In this document: in pieces, positions 12,217 through 21,742 of the stretch
How the letters are laid out: the number at the start of each line of letters is the position of its first letter
Position numbering within the stretch: the first letter of the stretch is position 1
NCBI GenBank assembly: GCA_016463095.1
Contig: JAEMSA010000005.1
Coordinates: 1-47,441, forward strand
Reading direction: 5' to 3'
DNA length: 47,441 nt
From: Candidatus Nanopelagicales bacterium
GTDB taxonomy: Bacteria; Actinomycetota; Actinomycetes; S36-B12; UBA5976
The notes under the pieces: model-generated
The model's database searches: none
Told to the model about the DNA's origin: nothing
The model's input: the letters and a program-made list of their open reading frames with translations, nothing else
Made by a program: the position numbers and the translations under genes

Positions 12217-12233
12217 ATATTTAACCTAGCCGA

Positions 12234-14297
12234 TTAGGCATGGCCGGCAGCGACCATCTGGCGCAATTCTTTTTTAAGTTCGTGAATTTCGTCACGGTAC
12301 CTGGCAGCCAATTCAAAATTCAATTCAGAGGCAGACAATTTCATTTGGGCGGTCAGTTCGGTTATTAAATCAGCTAAATCTTGGGCTGGGCTTAGGCCAT
12401 CTTTTTTGTCTTTGCGTAACTTTTTGATCGACATGGCTTCTTCTAGGACCTGCTCAGTATCTGCGTCTTCTTTGATTATCGAATCATTAATATCTGAAAT
12501 CTTCTTACGTAAAGGTGTGGGATCAATTCCGTTTGCCAGGTTATGGGCCACTTGTTTTTCGCGGCGTCGGTTTGTTTCTTCAAGAGCTTTTTTCATTGAC
12601 TTAGTTATATTGTCGGCATACATAATTACTTTGCCGTCAACATTTCGAGCGGCACGACCAATAGTTTGGATTAGTGATTTATCTGATCTCAAAAATCCTT
12701 CCTTATCCGCGTCCAATATCGCCACTAAGGACACTTCAGGTAAATCTAATCCTTCTCGCAAAAGGTTAATTCCAACTAAACAATCAAATTCGCCAATTCT
12801 TAAACCTCTCAATAATTCGACTCTTTTCAAAGTGTCTATTTCTGAATGCAAATATCTGACTCTCATATCTTGTTCCAAAAAGTAATCTGTTAAATCTTCG
12901 GACATCTTTTTTGTCAAAGTGGTAACTAAAGTTCTTTGACCTTTTTCAGCTCTGATCTTTATCTCGTGTACTAAGTCATCAATTTGACCTTTTGTGGGTC
13001 TGACTTCAACTTCGGGATCAACTAATCCTGTTGGTCTAATTACTTGTTCGACAACTGATGTTACTTTTCCTAATTCGTAAGGTCCAGGAGTCGCAGACAA
13101 ATAAACAGTTTGTCCAACCCTTTCTTCAAATTCAGCAAATCGTAAGGGACGATTATCCATTGCACTTGGTAAGCGAAAACCGTATTCAACCAAAGTTCTC
13201 TTACGCGAGGCATCCCCTTCATACATTCCCCCAATTTGAGGAACTGCAACATGTGATTCATCAATTACTAACAAAAAATCTTCAGGAAAATAATCCAACA
13301 AACAATTAGGTGCACTTCCTGGGGCTCTATCATCAAAGTAGCGAGAATAGTTTTCAATTCCTGAACAAAAACCTAATTCTCTGATCATTTCCAGATCAAA
13401 AGCGGTACGCATTTTTATTCGTTGAGCTTCCAATAGTTTATTTTGACTTTCTAGTTCTTGTACTCTATGCATTAATTCAACTTCAATACCTGATAAAGCT
13501 TTTGCAGTTTGTTCTGGACTAGCCACATAATGTGAGGCTGGGAAAATAAACATTTCCTCATCATCGGTCAAAATTTCACCAGTCAAAGGATGCAAAGTCA
13601 TAATTCTTTCAATCTCATCACCAAACATTTCAACTCTCACCGGGTGTTCTTCATAAGCCGGATAAATTTCGACAGTGTCTCCCCTAACCCGGAAGGTACC
13701 TCTTTCAAACGCATAATCATTTCTTGTGTATTGAATGCTAACTAATTGTCGAAGTAATTTATCTCTGGAAAAATCTTGATTCTTACGAATTCGAACAGCT
13801 TGTTTGACATATTCCTCAGGTGTTCCTAAACCATAAATACATGAAACCGTGGCTACCACCACGACGTCACGTCGTGTTAGTAATGAACTGGTGGCCGAAT
13901 GCCTGAGTCTTTCGACTTCCTCATTAATACTCGAATCTTTTTCGATGAAAGTGTCGGTCTGGGGCACATATGCTTCTGGTTGGTAATAGTCGTAATAAGA
14001 AACAAAATATTCAACAGCGTTATTGGGTAACATTTCACGCAATTCATTAGCAATTTGTGCAGCTAAGGTTTTATTTGGTTCAATAATCAATGTGGGTCTT
14101 TGTAATTTTTCAATTAACCAAGCAGTAGTTGCTGACTTACCTGTTCCAGTTGCTCCTAGTAAAACAATGTCTTTCTCACCATTGCGTATACGTTGTTCGA
14201 GATCCTTAATCGCTGCAGGTTGGTCTCCGGCAGGTTGGTAATCGGCTACAACCTTAAAAGGCGCAACTGTTCTTATTAAATCGTTTACTGGTCTCAT
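12234..14297 (-). CDS. uvrB: Excinuclease ABC subunit B
   Basis: [27 protein letters not shown], helicase motifs, C-terminal UVR domain. Confidence 0.99.
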   Translation of the reverse strand: MRPVNDLIRTVAPFKVVADYQPAGDQPAAIKDLEQRIRNGEKDIVLLGATGTGKSATTAWLIEKLQRPTLIIEPNKTLAAQIANELREMLPNNAVEYFVSYYDYYQPEAYVPQTDTFIEKDSSINEEVERLRHSATSSLLTRRDVVVVATVSCIYGLGTPEEYVKQAVRIRKNQDFSRDKLLRQLVSIQYTRNDYAFERGTFRVRGDTVEIYPAYEEHPVRVEMFGDEIERIMTLHPLTGEILTDDEEMFIFPASHYVASPEQTAKALSGIEVELMHRVQELESQNKLLEAQRIKMRTAFDLEMIRELGFCSGIENYSRYFDDRAPGSAPNCLLDYFPEDFLLVIDESHVAVPQIGGMYEGDASRKRTLVEYGFRLPSAMDNRPLRFAEFEERVGQTVYLSATPGPYELGKVTSVVEQVIRPTGLVDPEVEVRPTKGQIDDLVHEIKIRAEKGQRTLVTTLTKKMSEDLTDYFLEQDMRVRYLHSEIDTLKRVELLRGLRIGEFDCLVGINLLREGLDLPEVSLVAILDADKEGFLRSDKSLIQTIGRAARNVDGKVIMYADNITKSMKKALEETNRRREKQVAHNLANGIDPTPLRKKISDINDSIIKEDADTEQVLEEAMSIKKLRKDKKDGLSPAQDLADLITELTAQMKLSASELNFELAARYRDEIHELKKELRQMVAAGHA

Positions 14298-14894
14298 TTA
14301 AGACTGATATTTTCTTTCTTGTAGTGTTTGCCATATTTTTTGCACATCTGCTTCCAATTGCTCGAGGCTGCCATCATTTACAATTAGAAAATCTGCTGCT
14401 GCTTTGCGGGCTTCGTCATCAACTTGTTTAGCCATTCTAGCTTTTGCTTGCTCCAGATTTATTCCATTATCAACTAATCTTGCCAAACGATTCTTCTCAC
14501 TTGAAATAACGATAACTAAGAAATCATAAATTGATTGCATTTGTTTTTCAAGCAGCAATGGTACTTCGTTTACTATTATAGTTTCAGGTGTTTGTTTATC
14601 CATTATTTCATTTGTTTTATCCCTCACCAAAGGGTGGATAATGTTTTCTAAATCCTTTAAAGCCTTATCGTCACTAAAAACAATTTGGGCAAGTTTGGTC
14701 CGATCAATATTTTGGTCTTGATCAACAATTTCGGAACCAAATAAGGCTACAACTTTTTGAAATCCGGGTGAGTCATGTTCAATGACTTGTCTGGCTAACT
14801 GATCTGCGCGGATAATTACCGCACCTTTTTTTGAAAACAAGTCAGCAACGGTGCTTTTTCCAGCACCGATGCCGCCTGTTAATCCAACTTTCAT
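14298..14894 (-). CDS. coaE: Dephospho-CoA kinase
   Basis: MKVGLTGGIGAGKSTVADLFSKKGAVIIRADQLARQV; sits between rpsA and uvrB as is common in Actinobacteria. Confidence 0.96.
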   Translation of the reverse strand: MKVGLTGGIGAGKSTVADLFSKKGAVIIRADQLARQVIEHDSPGFQKVVALFGSEIVDQDQNIDRTKLAQIVFSDDKALKDLENIIHPLVRDKTNEIMDKQTPETIIVNEVPLLLEKQMQSIYDFLVIVISSEKNRLARLVDNGINLEQAKARMAKQVDDEARKAAADFLIVNDGSLEQLEADVQKIWQTLQERKYQS

Positions 14895-14913
14895 GTTGGC
14901 TTTTAAATCTGAA

Positions 14914-16266
14914 CTAGTTTGAATCTAATTTGTCGCTTAAAGCGGCAAGATCAGGGTTAGCAACTTTTCCATCTTTTTCATCTTGCCATTTGGCAAGTGC
15001 GTCAGAATATTGCTTTTCCCATTCTTTCTTTTGATCTTCAAAACCAGATTTCCATTCGCCAGTTTCAGGATTGAATCCTTCTGGTCCAATGTATTTTCCA
15101 GCAGAATCGTAAGCAGGTGGCATGCCATAGGAATACGGATCAAACGAAGCTCTTGCTTCACCTGTTTCGCCAGCTTGCTTAACAGAAAGAGAAATTCTTC
15201 TGCGTTCCAAATCAATGTCAATGATTTTCACAGTGACTTCTTGATTTACTTGCACAACTTGTTCAGGGATTTCTACTTGATTATCTGAAAGTTCAGAAAT
15301 GTGTACAAGTCCTTCGATACCATCAGCAACTCGGATGAATGCTCCGAATGGAACAAGTTTGGTAACTTTTCCAGGAACAACTTGGTTTATCTGATGTGAT
15401 CTTGAGAATTGTTGCCATGGATCTTCTTGAGTTGATTTCAAGGAAAGAGAAACTCTTTCACGTTCCATATCAACTTCTAGTACTTCCACAGTTACTTCTT
15501 GGCCAACTTCAACAACTTCTGAAGGATGTTCAATGTGTTTCCATGACAATTCAGAAACGTGAACCAAACCATCAACTCCACCTAAGTCAACGAAAGCACC
15601 AAAGTTAACAATGCTCGATATTTGACCGGTACGAATTTGACCTTTTTGTAATTGGTTTAAGAATGTGGAACGAACAGCAGATTGTGTTTGCTCTAACCAA
15701 GCACGACGAGATAACACAACATTGTTGCGATTCTTATCTAGTTCAATAATTTTAGCTTCAATATCTTTACCAATATATGGAGTTAAATCTCTTACTCTAC
15801 GCATTTCAACCAAAGATGCGGGTAAGAATCCTCGAAGACCAATATCAACAATCAAGCCACCCTTAACAACTTCGATGACATGACCTTTAACAATTCCATC
15901 TTCATTTTTAACTTTTTCGATGTCGCCCCAAGCTCTTTCATATTGAGCTCTCTTTTTGGAAAGAATTAAGCGACCTTCTTTGTCTTCTTTTTGTAACACT
16001 AAAGCTTCAATTCGATCACCTGGTTTAACGATTTCACTTGGATCGATGTCGTGCTTTATGGAAAGTTCACGGGAAGGAATAACACCTTCTGTTTTGTAAC
16101 CGATATCTAAAAGAACTTCATCACGGTCAATTTTAACAACTATTCCTGAGACAAGGTCTCCATCGTTAAAATACTTTATGGTCGCATCAATTGCGATTAA
16201 TAATTCTTCTGGTGTTCCAATATCATTTACTGCCACGATCGGACTTGCGCTAGTAGTTGAGGTCAT
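14914..16266 (-). CDS. rpsA: 30S ribosomal protein S1
   Basis: Repeated S1 domains (GIVVKIDRDEVLLDIGYKTEG; GQISSIVNFGAFVDLGGVDGLVHVSELSW; etc.). Confidence 0.97.
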   Translation of the reverse strand: MTSTTSASPIVAVNDIGTPEELLIAIDATIKYFNDGDLVSGIVVKIDRDEVLLDIGYKTEGVIPSRELSIKHDIDPSEIVKPGDRIEALVLQKEDKEGRLILSKKRAQYERAWGDIEKVKNEDGIVKGHVIEVVKGGLIVDIGLRGFLPASLVEMRRVRDLTPYIGKDIEAKIIELDKNRNNVVLSRRAWLEQTQSAVRSTFLNQLQKGQIRTGQISSIVNFGAFVDLGGVDGLVHVSELSWKHIEHPSEVVEVGQEVTVEVLEVDMERERVSLSLKSTQEDPWQQFSRSHQINQVVPGKVTKLVPFGAFIRVADGIEGLVHISELSDNQVEIPEQVVQVNQEVTVKIIDIDLERRRISLSVKQAGETGEARASFDPYSYGMPPAYDSAGKYIGPEGFNPETGEWKSGFEDQKKEWEKQYSDALAKWQDEKDGKVANPDLAALSDKLDSN

Positions 16267-16286
16267 TTACTTCTTCTCTATAGTGA

Positions 16287-16301
16287 CTCGGACCTTCCGA
16301 G
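16287..16301 (-). promoter_or_regulatory. Short hairpin/palindrome upstream of rpsA
   Basis: CTCGGA-CCT-TCCGAG (6-bp stem, 3-nt loop) about 20 nt upstream of the rpsA ATG. Confidence 0.45.
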
Positions 16302-16346
16302 CCTGTGTAAAGATTAGTTGAACCTGATTTGGCCTCATCTAAGTGG

Positions 16347-19022
16347 CTAGTGTGCAGCCTCATCCCACGAAGAACCCACACCAATTGATACATCTAATGG
16401 AACCAAAAGTGAAGCAGCTTTTGCCATAGCTGTTCGAGCAAGTTTCTCTACCTGGTCTTTCTCCCCTTTGGCAACTTCGAAAACCAATTCGTCATGAACC
16501 TGCAAGAGCAATCTTGATTGCAATTTTTCACTCTTTAACAGCGCATCAGCATTCAGCATCGCGTTTTTAACAATATCTGCGGCACTTCCTTGTATTGGAG
16601 CATTTAGTGCCATACGTTCAGCCATTTCTCTTCTCTGACGATCAGGATTGGTTAGGTCTGGAAAATATCTTCTTCGCCCCATAATTGTTTCGGTGTAGCC
16701 AAGTTTTCTTGCAACCTCAACGACTTCTGCTAAATAATCTCTGACACCCCCAAATCTTTTGAAGTATTCATCCATCAATTTTTGAGCAGCACCAACTTCT
16801 ATATCTAAGGATTGGCTTAGTCCGTATGCGCCCATGCCGTAAGCCAATCCATAAGAGATGGCTTTTATTTGTCTTCTTAGTTCTGCATCAACTTCAGCTG
16901 GTTTGACACCAAATACTAAGGAAGCAGAAGTTGTGTGTAAATCTTCACCAGATTTGAAAGCCTCAATAAGACCAGGATCTTTTGAAAGATGAGCCATAAT
17001 ACGCATTTCAATTTGACTGTAATCAGCAGTTAGTAAACACTCATAATCTTGGGCTGAAATAAAACAATCTCTGATTCTTTTACCTTGATCTGTCCTGATT
17101 GGAATATTTTGCATATTTGGTTCAGTGCTGGAAAGGCGTCCTGTAGAGGTAACTGTTTGATTAAACGTGGTGTGAATTCGATTATCTTTTGCAGCCAAGG
17201 GGATTAAGGAAACAACGGTTTGCTTTAATTTCGTAATATCTCGCCAACTTAATATTGAGGAAAGCACAGGATCTTTTGTCTTAGCGAACAGATCCATTAA
17301 GCCTTCAGCGTCTGTGGTAAAACCTGTTTTGGTTTTCTTGGTTTTCGGTAATTTTCTTTCGTCAAACAGAACTGTCTGTAGCTGTTTGGGTGAACCCATA
17401 TTGAATTCATGACCTACAATTTTGAATGCATCCTTCTCGAAACCATTGGCTAATTTCTCAAATTCAGTTGATAAATTATTGAGCTTATTCATATCTACGG
17501 CGATTCCAGTAACTTCCATCTCTGCTAAGACTTTCACTAAAGGAAGCTCAAGTTCTTCTAATAATTTACTTAATTTTTTCTCTTCAATTTGGGGCATAAG
17601 TGCGAAGTGAAGTTGATAAATGGCGTTTGCTCTCTTGGCTAAACCTTCTACATTTAAAGAATCATCCCCCAGTGCTAATTGACCATCATTTTCATTAGCA
17701 AGTTCTGGCACAAATCCCAGGACTCTCATGGCAACATCTTCTAGTTCATAGCTTCTTAGACCTGGATTTACCAAATAAGCACTAATTTCGGTATCGGCAA
17801 GTAGACCTTTAAATTCAATTTTCTTACTTAGCGCTATCTGGTAAAAGTCTTTTGCGTTGTGAACAATTTTTTGTTTACTGTTATCGGTAAGTAATTCGAT
17901 TAGAGCATTTTTATCTTCAGCAGAAAGCTCTTCGTCACTAAAGGCTATTCCTGAATTGGAATTGGCTAAGCCCCACGCAATACTTGTAATATTTTGTGCA
18001 AACCCTTCAGATTGCACATCAAGTGCTATTGCTTCCCCGGCATGAGTTGTAATCCATTTCTTCAATTCCCCCGACTTATAAGTTGTGACTTGAAACGAAC
18101 TAGCACTACTTTTCTTGACTGATTGCTTCGCAACAACACTATTTCCGAGTAAACGCTCTCTTAAAGACTTGAATTCAAGTTCAGTGAAAACTTTATTTAC
18201 TTCATCAACATCTGGGCCCTTCACGGCTAATAGATCCACAGATATATCAAGTGAAACATCTTTAACTAATTCAGTCATTTTTCGGTTTAGTTTCACTTGA
18301 TCAATATTTGCTCTTAAAGCTTCCCCAACTTTTCCAGATATTTGATCAGCGTGCTTAATCAACTCATCTAAATTACCGTATTCCTTTATCCATTTAACAG
18401 CTGTTTTTTCACCTACACTCGGAACCGATGGCAAATTATCTGAAGGATCACCTCGCAATGCTGCAAAGTCTGGGTATTGTGCAGGTGTTAATTCATATTT
18501 ATCTAACACAGCTTGCGGAGTCATACGTGCAATATCTGAAACACCTTTACGCGCATATAAAACTGTTATTGAGTCATTTACTAATTGATAGGAATCTCTA
18601 TCTCCAGTAAGAATTGAAACTCTCATGCCTTTTTTCTCACCCTGTTTAGCCAAAGTGGCGATGATGTCATCAGCTTCAAAACCTTTTACTTGTATTCCAG
18701 GAATTTGCATCGCTTTTATCACTTCAGTAATCAAGGGCAGTTGTGATCTAAATTCGTCAGGACTTTTTGCTCTATTTGCCTTGTACTCAGGAAACATCTC
18801 TTTTCGAAAAGTTTCTCTTGAAACATCAAAAGCAATTGCTAAATGAGTTGGTTTTTCATCTTTAATTGCATTGATGAGCATTGAGGTAAAACCAAAGACT
18901 GCGTTTGTGGGCTGACCTGAACTGGTTGCGAAATTGTCCAATGGCAATGCATAAAAAGCTCTATAAGCCAAAGAATGACCATCAACTAGTAATAAATGTT
19001 CGGGGTGTTTCATCTCAACCAT
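16347..19022 (-). CDS. polA: DNA polymerase I (start probably MVEMKHPEH at 19022, or 19013; ORF track extends to 19067)
   Basis: 5' nuclease domain LLVDGHSLAYRAFYALP; polymerase motifs DYSQIEMRIMAHLS, RRQIKAISYGLAYGMG, QVHDELVFE. Confidence 0.98.
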   Translation of the reverse strand: MVEMKHPEHLLLVDGHSLAYRAFYALPLDNFATSSGQPTNAVFGFTSMLINAIKDEKPTHLAIAFDVSRETFRKEMFPEYKANRAKSPDEFRSQLPLITEVIKAMQIPGIQVKGFEADDIIATLAKQGEKKGMRVSILTGDRDSYQLVNDSITVLYARKGVSDIARMTPQAVLDKYELTPAQYPDFAALRGDPSDNLPSVPSVGEKTAVKWIKEYGNLDELIKHADQISGKVGEALRANIDQVKLNRKMTELVKDVSLDISVDLLAVKGPDVDEVNKVFTELEFKSLRERLLGNSVVAKQSVKKSSASSFQVTTYKSGELKKWITTHAGEAIALDVQSEGFAQNITSIAWGLANSNSGIAFSDEELSAEDKNALIELLTDNSKQKIVHNAKDFYQIALSKKIEFKGLLADTEISAYLVNPGLRSYELEDVAMRVLGFVPELANENDGQLALGDDSLNVEGLAKRANAIYQLHFALMPQIEEKKLSKLLEELELPLVKVLAEMEVTGIAVDMNKLNNLSTEFEKLANGFEKDAFKIVGHEFNMGSPKQLQTVLFDERKLPKTKKTKTGFTTDAEGLMDLFAKTKDPVLSSILSWRDITKLKQTVVSLIPLAAKDNRIHTTFNQTVTSTGRLSSTEPNMQNIPIRTDQGKRIRDCFISAQDYECLLTADYSQIEMRIMAHLSKDPGLIEAFKSGEDLHTTSASLVFGVKPAEVDAELRRQIKAISYGLAYGMGAYGLSQSLDIEVGAAQKLMDEYFKRFGGVRDYLAEVVEVARKLGYTETIMGRRRYFPDLTNPDRQRREMAERMALNAPIQGSAADIVKNAMLNADALLKSEKLQSRLLLQVHDELVFEVAKGEKDQVEKLARTAMAKAASLLVPLDVSIGVGSSWDEAAH

Positions 19023-19045
19023 AAGTGTGATCCTAGGCTTGCGAT

Positions 19046-19519
19046 ATGGCAAATAGTGATGGCGCACCGCAAAATAAAACTCGCTCTGAGATAGCTATGT
19101 CTGAACTTTCACCTGAAGATTTAACTAAGGCGCTAAACGAATTCGGTCTAGGCGAATTGGCAGAACGTATGGGAATTAAGTTAATAGAAGTTAGTGCAAA
19201 TAAAACTGTTGGAACAATGCCTGTAGAAGGAAACCGTCAACCGTTAGGACTTTTAAATGGTGGCGCAAACGCTCTCTTAGCTGAAACTCTTGGTTCGATT
19301 GCTGCAAATGTCGCAGGTTATCCTGATCGCTTCGCAGTCGGTGTGGATATAAATGTTACGCATCACAAAGGTGTTAAAGAAGGTTTCGTAACCGGAATTG
19401 CAACTCCAAGTCACTTAGGTAAGTCAACTGGAAGTTATGTAATTGATATTTTTAACGATAAAGATGAAAGAACAGCCTCAGCCAGATTAACCGTATTCTT
19501 TAAAGAGAAAAATAAATGA
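19046..19519 (+). CDS. PaaI-type hotdog-fold thioesterase (start may be the internal ATG at 19097)
   Basis: GNRQPLGLLNGGANALLAETLGSIAA..VGVDINVTHHKGVKEGFVTG hotdog signature. Confidence 0.88.
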   Translation: MANSDGAPQNKTRSEIAMSELSPEDLTKALNEFGLGELAERMGIKLIEVSANKTVGTMPVEGNRQPLGLLNGGANALLAETLGSIAANVAGYPDRFAVGVDINVTHHKGVKEGFVTGIATPSHLGKSTGSYVIDIFNDKDERTASARLTVFFKEKNK

Positions 19520-20259
19520 TTATTGGATTAGGCACAATAATAAATTTTCTGGCAATTGTTGCTGGAGCACTCATCGGAACACTATTAGGTGATCGTTTAC
19601 CAAACAAGACAAGAGATGTAGTCACCGATGCACTAGGGCTGATGACTCTTTTAGTTGCTGGACTGTCAATTATTGACATTACAAAACCAGAATTTAAAGA
19701 AGCAGTAGGTCCAGGAATGGGAGTGTTAATCGTCTTAGGAAGTCTCATCCTTGGTGGAATCACTGGTTCTTATTGGAAACTGGAAGATCGTTTCGAGAAC
19801 ATTGGCAAAAAATTAAAGAAATCACTTAAGACCAGAATTAGATCAAAAGATGAAAACTTTGTTGAAGGCTTTGTAAGCGCCTCCCTGCTATTTGTTGTTG
19901 GTCCACTGGCAATTCTTGGTTCAATTTCAGATGGACTAGGAAAAGGTATTGAGCAATTAGCGTTAAAGTCTTCCCTTGACTTTTTTGCCTCAATTGCATT
20001 CGCTGCATCCCTAGGAATTGGTGTTGCGTTTTCTGCTTTGGCAGTTGGTGTTTATCAAGGATTATTTACAATTCTTGGTTTTGGTTTGGGAGATGTCTTA
20101 AACGAAGCTCAAGTTATTGCCTTGACTGTAACTGGAGGATTATTGCTGGTTGGTGTCAGTTTCAGATTATTAAAAATAAAACAACTGCCTGTTGCCGATT
20201 TGTTGCCTGCTTTGTTTTATGCCCCAATATTGGTGGCATTAGTTACTGCACTTAGATAA
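19516..20259 (+). CDS. DUF554 family integral membrane protein
   Basis: GLGTIINFLAIVAGALIGTLLGDRLP..FVVGPLAILGSISDGL motifs recalled for DUF554 (YdfK/YqgA-like); ATGA overlap with preceding gene. Confidence 0.85.
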   Translation: MIIGLGTIINFLAIVAGALIGTLLGDRLPNKTRDVVTDALGLMTLLVAGLSIIDITKPEFKEAVGPGMGVLIVLGSLILGGITGSYWKLEDRFENIGKKLKKSLKTRIRSKDENFVEGFVSASLLFVVGPLAILGSISDGLGKGIEQLALKSSLDFFASIAFAASLGIGVAFSALAVGVYQGLFTILGFGLGDVLNEAQVIALTVTGGLLLVGVSFRLLKIKQLPVADLLPALFYAPILVALVTALR

Positions 20260-20976
20260 TTAAGCGCCAGTTCCTAAGTAAGCTTTCTTAATTGCATCGT
20301 CATTTAACAAGTCTTTTCCAGCGCCTTCTTTAACAATGTTGCCTGTCTCCAAAATATAAGCACGATTCGCGCAAGAAAGTGCTTGGGCAGCGTTTTGCTC
20401 AACCAATAAAATTGATACACCTTGAGTTTGAATTTCTCGAATAATGCTGAAAATTTGTTGAATAAACATTGGCGCAAGACCCATTGATGGTTCATCTAAG
20501 AGTAATAATCTTGGACGAGACATTAAAGCTCTTCCAATGGAAAGCATTTGCTGTTCTCCCCCAGAAAGAGTTCCACCAAATTGGCTTTGTCGTTCTTTTA
20601 GTCTTGGGAAAAGTATGTAAATACGATCAAGGTCTTCCGCTAATTCGTTTTTCCAATTGGGACGAGCGTATTTACCCATTTCGAGATTTTCTAAAACGGT
20701 CATACCAGGAAATATTCCGCGACCTTCCGGTGCTTGACACACGCCTTCTAATACACGGTTATGGGGAGCAATACTTTGAATGTCTTTGCCCTCAAAATTA
20801 ATTACACCAGCTGAAGGTTTTAAGATTCCTGAAATTGTTTTCAATAATGTTGTTTTGCCAGCACCATTAGCACCCACAAGGGTAACAATCTCGCCTTTAT
20901 TTACATTAAGTGAAATTCCTTTAATGGCCTCGATTTTGCCGTAAGAAACTTTTAAGTCTTTAACCTCAAGAAGCAT
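20260..20976 (-). CDS. livF: Branched-chain amino acid ABC transporter ATP-binding protein LivF (start MLLEVKD)
   Basis: VGANGAGKTTLLKTISG, LSGGEQQMLSIGRALMSRPRLLLLDEPSMGLAP. Confidence 0.93.
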   Translation of the reverse strand: MLLEVKDLKVSYGKIEAIKGISLNVNKGEIVTLVGANGAGKTTLLKTISGILKPSAGVINFEGKDIQSIAPHNRVLEGVCQAPEGRGIFPGMTVLENLEMGKYARPNWKNELAEDLDRIYILFPRLKERQSQFGGTLSGGEQQMLSIGRALMSRPRLLLLDEPSMGLAPMFIQQIFSIIREIQTQGVSILLVEQNAAQALSCANRAYILETGNIVKEGAGKDLLNDDAIKKAYLGTGA

Positions 20977-21742
20977 GGTCGGCAACTCCTAGGTATGCAT
21001 CAATAACTCTCTGATTATTTTGAACTTCGGAAGGTGTTCCTTCAGCAATTTTTTGACCAAAGTCAAGCACAGAAACGCGATCAGAAATTTTCATCACCAG
21101 ACTCATATCGTGTTCAATCAAAAGCACAGCAAAACCTGCGTCACGAAGCTTTTTGATTAATTCACCAAGTTCTACTTTTTCCTGAGGATTAAATCCTGCA
21201 GCTGGTTCGTCAAGTAATAAAACTTTTGGTTCAAGTGCAAGTGCACGAGCTATTTCTAATCTTCTTTGATCACCGTAGGGAAGATTTCTAGCAAGTTGTC
21301 CTCCGCGGTGACTTATCCCCATGAAATTTAATAACTCAGCTGCCTTTAGGTGAGAACTTTCTTCATCTCTTCGACTTTGAGCTGTGCCAAACATTGAACC
21401 AATTAAACCAACTTTATTTCGAGAATCAGCACCTGTCATTACGTTTTCTAAAGTAGTCATGTCACCAAAAAGTCTGACGTTTTGAAATGTTCGAGCCAAA
21501 CCTTTTCGGGCAATTTTGTGTGGTTTTAATCCGATAATTGATTCGTTATTTAGTAAAACTTCACCTGAAGAGGGAGTGTAGTAACCAGTTGTTACGTTAA
21601 AAACTGTAGTTTTACCTGCACCGTTTGGTCCAATTAGAGCCGCGATTTCACCTTTAGATACATGCAAATTAACTTCTGATAACGCTGTAACCCCACCAAA
21701 TTGCATTGTTAAATTACGAACTTCAAGTAAACGATCACTCAT
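20966..21742 (-). CDS. livG: Branched-chain amino acid ABC transporter ATP-binding protein LivG
   Basis: LIGPNGAGKTTVFNVTTGYY, LPYGDQRRLEIARALALEPKVLLLDEPAAGFNP. Confidence 0.93.
   Translation of the reverse strand: MSDRLLEVRNLTMQFGGVTALSEVNLHVSKGEIAALIGPNGAGKTTVFNVTTGYYTPSSGEVLLNNESIIGLKPHKIARKGLARTFQNVRLFGDMTTLENVMTGADSRNKVGLIGSMFGTAQSRRDEESSHLKAAELLNFMGISHRGGQLARNLPYGDQRRLEIARALALEPKVLLLDEPAAGFNPQEKVELGELIKKLRDAGFAVLLIEHDMSLVMKISDRVSVLDFGQKIAEGTPSEVQNNQRVIDAYLGVADHAS

Noticed and set aside
12217-12233. Possible Mn-sensing yybP-ykoY riboswitch upstream of terC
   Set aside because: Only 17 nt separate uvrB and terC; no room for the riboswitch.
12406-12885. 159-aa plus-strand ORF
   Set aside because: Lies fully antisense to uvrB; Ser/Arg-rich low-information translation typical of shadow ORFs.
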